Program-made: the position numbers and the translations under genes
In this document: in pieces, positions 14,438 through 19,666 of the stretch
How the letters are laid out: each line of letters starts with the position of its first letter
Position numbering within the stretch: the stretch's first letter is position 1
Origin: Acididesulfobacillus acetoxydans
GTDB lineage: Bacteria; Bacillota; Desulfitobacteriia; Desulfitobacteriales; Desulfitobacteriaceae
NCBI RefSeq assembly: GCF_900016645.1
Contig: NZ_CDGJ01000047.1
Length of the DNA stretch: 19,666 nt
Direction: 5' to 3' (one strand)
Notes under the pieces: generated by a model
The model's database searches: none
The model's input: only the letters and a program-made list of their open reading frames with translations
What the model was told of the DNA's origin: nothing

Positions 14438-16159
14438 ATGAACCAAGCATTTTTGGCAGCAGCTTTGCAGTTTAATCCAATCTGGCATGAATTTGATAAA
14501 AATGTAGAGCGACTCTACGCTATGGCCGAACAGGCTGCTCAGGCTGGGGCCAAGCTGATCGTAACGCCGGAGATGGCCTTGACGGGGTATCACTTTCAGG
14601 ATCGGGCAGAAGTTAGCCAATATACCGTTGTTGTGCCGGGAGCACTGACAGACCTATTTGGACGGTTAGCCCGGCAGTATGGTTGTTATCTGGTGCTTGG
14701 GTTACCTGAAGTGGACCGGAACACCGGCCTCTATTACAACTCGGCCGTCTTGGTGGGACCTCAAGGCTACATCGGAAAGTACCGTAAAACCCACCTGTGG
14801 GAAAATGAAATGCATTGGGCGGTTTGGGGGAACTTGGGTATCCCGATGTTTGCTACCAAGATTGGTCGCTTGGCAATGATAATTTGTATGGATGCTTATT
14901 TCTTTGAAACTTTTCGCCTGGCAGCCCTCCAAGATGCGGACATCGTGGCCTTCTTAACGAATTCTTCGGGCGGGGCGTTGGCCAATTTGCAAACCCGTGC
15001 CGCGGAAAACGGCTTGTATGTAGTAAGTGCTAACCGCTCCGATCAGGAGTTTGAGCACGCCATGAAAGGTGCCAGTGCTATATGGGATCCCAGCGGGCGG
15101 TTGCTGACCGAGGGGAGCACCAAAGGAGAGGAAATTGTTCGGGCACTGATTGATCCGGGAGCGTTTCGCCACCGGCGCCGGCAATTGTTGGATAGGCGCC
15201 GCCCGGAATTGTACCGTGACTTGGCTCTGCACATTGCACCGTGGAACCAGCGGAAAAATGACATTTCTCACGACCTGGTCGCGGCGGTTTGCCAGTATGA
15301 GCCGGTTTTAGACAGTCCCCAGGTCAGCATGGAGACCGTGACCAGACTCATGGCACAGGCTGAGCAACAGGTCCAAAGCGTCAAGCGAAAGCTTGACCTG
15401 ATTGTCTTGCCCGAATTGAGTTTCTGTGGGCCGCCGGCGCTTGTAGATAGGGAACTGGCCGACCATTTGGCTGAACCGGTTGAGGATGAAGCGTCGTGGG
15501 GAAAAAATATGGTTTTTGCCTCAGAGTTGGCTGAGTCTTATCAGGCTAACGTTGTGTTTGGCTTGGTTGAGGTGCAAGACGACCGCTTTTATAATACAGC
15601 GGTATTTTTGGGCCGGGATGGAAAGGTGCTGGCGAAATACCGGAAAACACATCTGAGCCTGGCGGATTCTGCCTGGGCCACAGCGGGTCAAGACTTCCAG
15701 GTGGTGGAAGTGGACGGTTTGGGCAAGGTGGGATTGGCCATTGGTTGCGATTCTGAGTTTCCGGAGGTTGCCACTATTTTGGCCGTCAAACGGGCTGATT
15801 TGGTGGTGATGCCATCGGCTTGGGCAGGCGAGCAACCTAGCCTGATAGGGGTTAGTCCGGAAGTTCATCCTTATTCCGGGAGAGGCATGATTTACTGGGA
15901 TAGCCGCGCACGGGACAATTGCTTCTATCTGGCAGTGGCCAACTATGTCGGAGGATCACCAGGTTACCAGGGGCTGAGCGGCATCTACGGTATTGACCCT
16001 ATTTATGGTCTAGATCAGCATATGTTGTTGACCTCTGGCGAGGAAGGTGTCTTGGTGACGAAAGTACAGACACGCCCCGAACATTGGTACAACCAAGACA
16101 ATTTTATGGCCTGTCGGCGTGCGGATCAAACATATTATCCTTTGCTTTTGCCCGGATGA
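14438..16159 (+). CDS. tandem nitrilase-superfamily amidohydrolase (two fused CN_hydrolase domains)
   Basis: The ATG at 14438 lies seven bases after GGAGGT. The 573-residue protein is two complete carbon-nitrogen hydrolase domains in a row. Domain 1 (about 5-265) has catalytic Glu45 in TPEMALTGY, Lys117 in KYRKTHLW and Cys150 in IICMDAYFF. Domain 2 (about 280-555) has Glu326 in LPELSFCG, Lys403 in KYRKTHLS and Cys437 in AIGCDSEFPE. Both triads appear intact, so both halves should hydrolyse C-N bonds such as amides, carbamoyl groups or nitriles. Single-domain family members are about 270-300 residues, so this is a genuine fusion. The halves differ markedly, which points to distinct substrates or an old duplication. 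No signal peptide; cytoplasmic. It is the first gene of a sigma-54 operon with an MmgE/PrpD gene 69 bp downstream. Substrate unknown. Confidence 0.88.
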   Translation: MNQAFLAAALQFNPIWHEFDKNVERLYAMAEQAAQAGAKLIVTPEMALTGYHFQDRAEVSQYTVVVPGALTDLFGRLARQYGCYLVLGLPEVDRNTGLYYNSAVLVGPQGYIGKYRKTHLWENEMHWAVWGNLGIPMFATKIGRLAMIICMDAYFFETFRLAALQDADIVAFLTNSSGGALANLQTRAAENGLYVVSANRSDQEFEHAMKGASAIWDPSGRLLTEGSTKGEEIVRALIDPGAFRHRRRQLLDRRRPELYRDLALHIAPWNQRKNDISHDLVAAVCQYEPVLDSPQVSMETVTRLMAQAEQQVQSVKRKLDLIVLPELSFCGPPALVDRELADHLAEPVEDEASWGKNMVFASELAESYQANVVFGLVEVQDDRFYNTAVFLGRDGKVLAKYRKTHLSLADSAWATAGQDFQVVEVDGLGKVGLAIGCDSEFPEVATILAVKRADLVVMPSAWAGEQPSLIGVSPEVHPYSGRGMIYWDSRARDNCFYLAVANYVGGSPGYQGLSGIYGIDPIYGLDQHMLLTSGEEGVLVTKVQTRPEHWYNQDNFMACRRADQTYYPLLLPG

Positions 16160-16228
16160 TTTGGCCCTAATGAACCAAAGCAAATGTTCAAAAGTAAAGG
16201 AATCGATTATTATGAGGGGGAAATCTCT

Positions 16229-17575
16229 ATGGCAACAGGCGAAGAACAAGTCATACGCTTTATTCGCAAACTCCAGTGGGAAGATGTGCCGCCAACGGTG
16301 CAGGAACAGGTGAAACATTGTGCTTTGGATGTTCTGGGTGCGATCATCGCCGGGAGCAGTACTAAGGTCGGCCAAATCATTGCGGACCATGTTGAATCAT
16401 TTTGGCCGGGTGACGGAGCAAGTATTATTTTACGGGGTAAAAAGGCAAGTGTTCCCGGAGCGACCCTGGCTAATTCGTTTATGGCCAATGCTCTCGATAT
16501 CGACGACGGCTATCGTTTAATTAAAGGACACCCCGGTGCAACGGTTTTGCCGGCGATTTTAGCAACTGCGGAGCAACGTCATATTAGCGGCAAGGAGTTT
16601 CTCACGGCTTTGTTGATTGGGTATGAGATGGCGATTCGCGGGGGAATAGCGTGGCATGCTTATCATGCGGAATACCACGGATCAGGATCATGGGGCTCAC
16701 TGGGCGCGGCTGCTGGGGCTGCCCGGGCTATGGGATTGACGGCGGAGCAAACAATTCAAGCCTTGGGAACAGCCGAATATCATGCCCCCATTTCGGAGAT
16801 GATGCGTTGCATAGATGTTCCCGCCATGACCAAGGATGGAATCGGGTGGGGGAGCATGGTCGGGGTCGTTTCGGCTCTCTTGGCAGAACAAGGATTTACG
16901 GGTATTGGCAGTATCTTTGGCATGGAGCCGTTTCGCGAGTTGGTTGGCAGTTTAGGCAACGAATTCAAGATAATGGGTCTCTACTTTAAACCCTATTCTT
17001 GTTGCCGATGGGCACAACCAGCTGTGTGGGCGGCTTTGCAGTTGCGCAGTCAGTATGGTTTTGTGGCTCAAGAAGTTAGGTGCGTTAAGATATCCACCTT
17101 TAAGTCCGCAACCCGTTTAGCTCGCAACTTGCCGGAGACTACCGAAGAGGCTCAATATAGTATCACCTATCCTGTGTCCGCAGCTTTGGTGGCCGGAGAG
17201 GTAGGTCCTGGTCAAGTATTGGAAGAAAACCTGGCCAATCCGGAAATCAATCGGATTGTCAGCTTGGTTGAGGTAGCTTTTGATGAGCGCTTTGAAAAAG
17301 AATTTCCGGCCCAGTGCATGTGTGAGCTGGAAATCAAGCTCTCCAATGGCCAAGTGTATAATTCTGGGCCAGTGGCGGCATTGGGCGATCCGGACCATCC
17401 TTTGGGAAATGCGGGTCTGGAAAATAAATTCCGTTGGCTGGCAGGTTATGTCTTGGACAGGGAAAGTGTAGAAGCTATTGTAGCAGGCGTGTTGGGCCTG
17501 GAAAAGGCAAAAGATGTTGCCACTCTGCTGAGCGTCCTGGGCTATATCAAAAATGAGAAAACATCGCATCAATGA
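16229..17575 (+). CDS. MmgE/PrpD family protein (2-methylcitrate dehydratase-like)
   Basis: I chose the ATG at 16229 because GAGGGGG (16214-16220) precedes it by eight bases. The upstream ATG at 16184 has no good site. The product has 448 residues, the usual length for MmgE/PrpD enzymes. Signature segments are LDVLGAIIAGS (about 33-43), NALDIDDGY followed by GHPG (about 87-103, the conserved acidic and His active-site region), the Gly-rich GSWGSLGAAAGAARAMGL (about 155-172), and CCRWAQPA (about 258-265). Family members are dehydratases, decarboxylases or epimerases acting on small di- or tricarboxylic acids, such as 2-methylcitrate, cis-aconitate and iminodisuccinate. Next to a double amidohydrolase, a pathway that releases an acid from an amide and then dehydrates or isomerises it is plausible. 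The last codon is followed by a 17-bp tandem repeat that includes the stop. Confidence 0.88.
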   Translation: MATGEEQVIRFIRKLQWEDVPPTVQEQVKHCALDVLGAIIAGSSTKVGQIIADHVESFWPGDGASIILRGKKASVPGATLANSFMANALDIDDGYRLIKGHPGATVLPAILATAEQRHISGKEFLTALLIGYEMAIRGGIAWHAYHAEYHGSGSWGSLGAAAGAARAMGLTAEQTIQALGTAEYHAPISEMMRCIDVPAMTKDGIGWGSMVGVVSALLAEQGFTGIGSIFGMEPFRELVGSLGNEFKIMGLYFKPYSCCRWAQPAVWAALQLRSQYGFVAQEVRCVKISTFKSATRLARNLPETTEEAQYSITYPVSAALVAGEVGPGQVLEENLANPEINRIVSLVEVAFDERFEKEFPAQCMCELEIKLSNGQVYNSGPVAALGDPDHPLGNAGLENKFRWLAGYVLDRESVEAIVAGVLGLEKAKDVATLLSVLGYIKNEKTSHQ

Positions 17576-17606
17576 GATTAGGTATTGATTGAGATTAGGT
17601 ATTGAT
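17573..17606 (+). repeat. 17-bp tandem duplication spanning the MmgE/PrpD stop codon
   Basis: TGAGATTAGGTATTGAT occurs twice back to back (17573-17589 and 17590-17606) with no mismatch. The first TGA is the gene's stop codon. This looks like a recent replication-slippage duplication. Confidence 0.9.
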
Positions 17607-17880
17607 TGAAACCAAGTGTGATGAATACGGGTAATTAGACTGGGGATGTCATCCTTGTCCGTCTCAATAGTGAGAAAAACAGTTTGTAATAAAACTCTGG
17701 CAAAAAGAACTTCCTCTAGTCGGGATGTCGGAAAATTGGGAACCATGGGATATTACAATGTTCCCGAAACGTTCCGATTTGACTTGGAACAACTCTTGCA
17801 ATAATGTATGATCATATAGTTCTCATTAAGAAAGCGAGGCGAGCGCCAAAACAGTGCTGGATTGATCGGGTAATTCGAGT
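17607..17880. other. non-coding stretch after the MmgE/PrpD gene
   Basis: I see no gene. It holds a short hairpin GGATGTCATCC (17643-17653), no obvious intrinsic terminator, and a sigma-54 promoter near its end. A deletion junction with the following activator remnant lies between about 17820 and 17880. Confidence 0.5.
17784..17800 (+). promoter_or_regulatory. second sigma-54 (-24/-12) promoter
   Basis: TTGGAAC-AACTC-TTGCA has the invariant GG (17786-17787) and GC (17798-17799) spaced 12 bp apart, with one departure from the usual GGCAC. The operon it once drove is missing, because a truncated activator gene follows within 100 bp. Confidence 0.55.
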
Positions 17881-18489
17881 CAGGAACGAAAAGTCCTTCA
17901 GGAAAGACGTCTGGAGAGAGTCGGAGGAGTGCGCAGTATTGACTTGGATGTACGAATTATTGCAGCAACTAACAAAGATCTTAGTAAGGTTGTGGCAGAT
18001 GGCGAATTTCGGGAGGATTTATACTACCGATTACAAGTTATTCCGCTCCGGTTGCCGTCTTTGCGCGAACGTAAAGAGGATATCCCGGTTCTGCTGGAGC
18101 ATTTCTTGGTCCGATTCAACCGCTTGTTGGGCAAGCGGTTTAGGGGCTTCTCCCCTGAAGCTTTGGAGCTGTTGAACGGTTATCCTTGGCCGGGCAACAT
18201 CAGGGAATTGCAGAACTCAGTCGAATACGCATGTAACATGGAAACAGAAGAGATTGTCTCAACGGCCAGTCTGCCACCCAGAATCAGGCAGTCCCAATAT
18301 CAGACTGACAACAGTATTTCTGTGGGAGTGCGTTTGCGTCAGAAAATGAAGGAAGTAGAGCATCAAGTATTGGCGGAAGCCCTGGAATATTTCGGGACAT
18401 CGTCGCAGGACAAAGAAAAGGTAGCTAAAGTACTCGGTGTCAGCCGGGCAACCATGTACCGGAAACTGAAAGAGCACAATCTTGTTTAG
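17881..18489 (+). pseudogene. C-terminal half of a sigma-54-dependent activator (5'-truncated)
   Basis: The frame is homologous from about 17881, where VLQERRLERVGG matches the AAA+ core after Walker B. It continues through sensor I (DVRIIAATNKDL), the arginine-finger region (GEFREDLYYRL then RLPSLRERKEDIPVLL), sensor II (GYPWPGNIRELQN) and a C-terminal Fis-type helix-turn-helix (VAKVLGVSRATMYRKLKEHN). Walker A, GAFTGA, Walker B and any N-terminal sensor are absent, and an in-frame stop at 17863 rules out a longer frame. A GTG at 17929 could start a 186-residue DNA-binding fragment, but without ATP binding it cannot activate sigma-54. The HTH is well kept, so a recent truncation is likely. 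It may be the former activator of this locus. Confidence 0.85.
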
Positions 18490-18986
18490 AGGTACTTGGC
18501 TTGGTGCTAAAGAAGACTGCCTTGCTCCGAAAGGGCAAGTCGCCCTTATCCCGTGGGGGCAGAAGCCTAAGTTGCCTTATCTCACTTATACTTTCCGTTC
18601 AGGCTTAGAAAATCAAACAGTCCTTGGAGATGGGGAAAACTTATTACCAGGATCACGCTAGAATAGAAGCGAGAAACGCCTGTGGATTTGTGCAGGGTAC
18701 TTTTTTGTATCACTTGTCATCGGGGCAACACCCTAGTTTTAGAGCCCTACTCCCTTATTCTCGTGATTTCATAGTTTTATGATTTTGTCCAAGAAAGCTT
18801 AGCATAAGCTCACTTGACACCGCTTGGCCGAGTTTACAACTTCCGGCCTCTCAATGTAAAGGGTCCGCTTTGCCGGGCTTACGCCCGCCCTTGACATTGA
18901 AGGCCTCCAGCCGTTGTGGGCAATCAAGCGGCTGTCAAGGGTTTATCCGCAGATGGAAGCTGCCCTCTGCTGCAACATTGGCACCC
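18490..18986. other. gene-free stretch with hairpins
   Basis: No protein gene is visible on either strand. The stretch has a 6-bp arm pair AGCTTA/TAAGCT near 18797-18811, the long imperfect inverted repeat at 18845-18905, and a perfect CAGCCG/CGGCTG pair just after it. The hairpins next to an IS3 transposase tail may be IS-associated or a REP-like element. Confidence 0.5.
18845..18905. repeat. imperfect 61-nt inverted repeat (REP-like)
   Basis: GGCC and TCAATGT on the left (18845-18857) mirror ACATTGA and GGCC on the right (18894-18905). Inside, AAAGGG faces CCCTT, and an inner GGGC-TTAC-GCCC hairpin forms the tip. The whole can fold into one long stem on either strand. A second perfect stem, CAGCCG/CGGCTG, follows at about 18908-18933. 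Confidence 0.65.
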
Positions 18987-19148
18987 TTAAACTTTCACCA
19001 CAAAGCGTTTGATTTCTCCTTTGCTGAGCTTCTCTTGGAATTCTTCAGGCGACAGGTCGTAAAGGCTATCGTGATAACGGCGTTTGTTATAGAAGTCAAG
19101 ATAGTTAACGATAACCTCATACGCTTCGGCGTAACTGCCAAATTCATG
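18987..19148 (-). pseudogene. C-terminal tail of an IS3-family transposase, interrupted by a group II intron
   Basis: Minus-strand translation from 19148 to the stop at 18987 gives 53 uninterrupted residues, including FGSYAEAYEVIVNYLDFYNK then RRYHDSLYDLSPEEFQEKL. This is the classic end of the IS3 OrfB integrase core (NYxxFYNxxRxHxxLxxxSPxxF). The frame is open right up to 19148, where the intron begins, so the intron is inserted inside the transposase gene in the opposite orientation. The rest of the transposase should lie beyond the window, on the far side of the intron. Confidence 0.85.
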
Positions 19149-19666
19149 GTGCGCCACGCATGACGATTAACTTGACGGTGAAAGTCCGTTATGGGGGTAT
19201 GTAGCGACCAACCATTAGCTCAAGGCAAGGGTGTCCATTGCGAGATGGAATCTGAAGGAAGCCGGCGGCAAAGTTCCGCCCGAGGAACACGAACAATATT
19301 AGGCGCGAAATGTGGGGTAAGACTGCCATACAAGTTGAAGCCCAAAAGCTACACGGACACGTCAGCGTAAATGTTGCGGGGACATGGAATGAAAGTGAAT
19401 CGTCTTACCGTGGGAGGCCTCACGGACGGGTGGAAACGGAGTAAGAAGCCCGGTTGAAACAAGATTTGTCGTGAGGAGTCAGCAGAAGCCATAGTACAGA
19501 GGTGTCCCGGACACCGACGGAAGGGCGGAACCAAAGGAGGTGTGGGTCAATGAAAGTTACCGAAGGTGGTAATTTAAAACACAGACAACTTTGCTTTAAA
19601 GACTATCTGCAAAGGTCATCTGCGGAACAGAGAGAGTATGCAGAAGTGTGCGTGCCACCCAGGATG
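19149..19666 (+). mobile_element. group II intron, 5' part (runs off the window)
   Basis: The sequence begins GTGCGCC, the usual 5' end of bacterial group II introns (GUGYG). It continues with a structured non-coding region carrying typical domain I segments, such as GGTGAAAGTCC, CAAGGGTGTCC, GCGAGATGGAATCTGAAGGA and CGAGGAACACGAAC. About 400 nt in, an open frame for an intron-encoded protein starts. It interrupts an IS3-family transposase. The 3' end, with domains V and VI, is outside the window. Confidence 0.88.
19550..19666 (+). CDS. ltrA: group II intron reverse transcriptase/maturase, N-terminal fragment
   Basis: The ATG at 19550 follows AAAGGAGG (19533-19540) by nine bases. The frame stays open for the remaining 39 codons of the window, starting MKVTEGGNLKHRQLCFKDYL. 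The visible part precedes the RT motifs, so identity rests on position inside the intron. Such proteins help splice and mobilise their host intron. Whether it is intact cannot be seen. Confidence 0.7.
   Translation, partial: MKVTEGGNLKHRQLCFKDYLQRSSAEQREYAEVCVPPRM

Noticed and set aside
1..19666. CRISPR array, rRNA or tRNA genes
   Set aside because: No regularly spaced short repeats and no tRNA- or rRNA-like conserved segments were seen on either strand by eye.

Overview
This window looks like a low-to-mid GC anaerobic Firmicute of the Peptococcaceae/Desulfitobacteriaceae type (Desulfosporosinus or Desulfitobacterium relatives). The grounds are strong AGGAGG-like ribosome sites with GTG and TTG starts, three-repeat CWB2 cell-wall anchoring, a DUF3231 protein, energy-coupling-factor (ECF) vitamin transport, sigma-54 regulators and many decayed IS elements and group II introns. 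The assignment is inference; there is no rRNA or tRNA in the window.

Region 1 (1-337) is the 3' end of a CbiM-like cobalt-transport permease plus a tiny coupled reading frame. Region 2 (about 620-10520) is the core of the window. A candidate promoter is followed by a clear cobalamin (B12) riboswitch, an intrinsic terminator and a short group II intron relic. Then five or six co-directional, tightly packed genes follow. The first encodes a 1466-residue secreted surface protein whose parts resemble the two halves of animal intrinsic factor/transcobalamin: alpha/alpha-toroid domains and a DUF4430 domain. It also carries Ig-like CBM_X2 modules and three CWB2 cell-wall anchors. Next come a second DUF4430 protein made as a lipoprotein, an EcfT permease, a two-headed EcfA ATPase, a CbrT-like S component and an N-terminally short DUF364 protein. 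Together they read as a B12-repressed corrinoid capture and uptake system for a Gram-positive cell. The wall-bound protein would catch the corrinoid, the lipoprotein would pass it on, the ECF complex would import it, and DUF364 might handle it inside. The function is inferred from riboswitch control plus domain content and has not been shown.

Region 3 (10521-14260) holds a DUF3231 gene on the minus strand, a long stretch with a possible short transcript, an unusual AAA+ regulator that lacks the sigma-54 contact loop, and a frameshifted IS256-family transposase relic. Region 4 (14261-17880) is a two-gene operon behind a good sigma-54 promoter: a fused double nitrilase with two complete Glu-Lys-Cys triads and an MmgE/PrpD-family protein. 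It probably works on an amide or nitrile and a hydroxy- or unsaturated carboxylic acid, but the substrate cannot be read from the sequence.

Region 5 (17780-19666) is wreckage. A second sigma-54 promoter is joined to the C-terminal half of a canonical sigma-54 activator. After an apparently non-coding stretch with hairpins comes the tail of an IS3-family transposase on the minus strand. That tail is cut by a group II intron whose reverse transcriptase gene starts just before the window ends.
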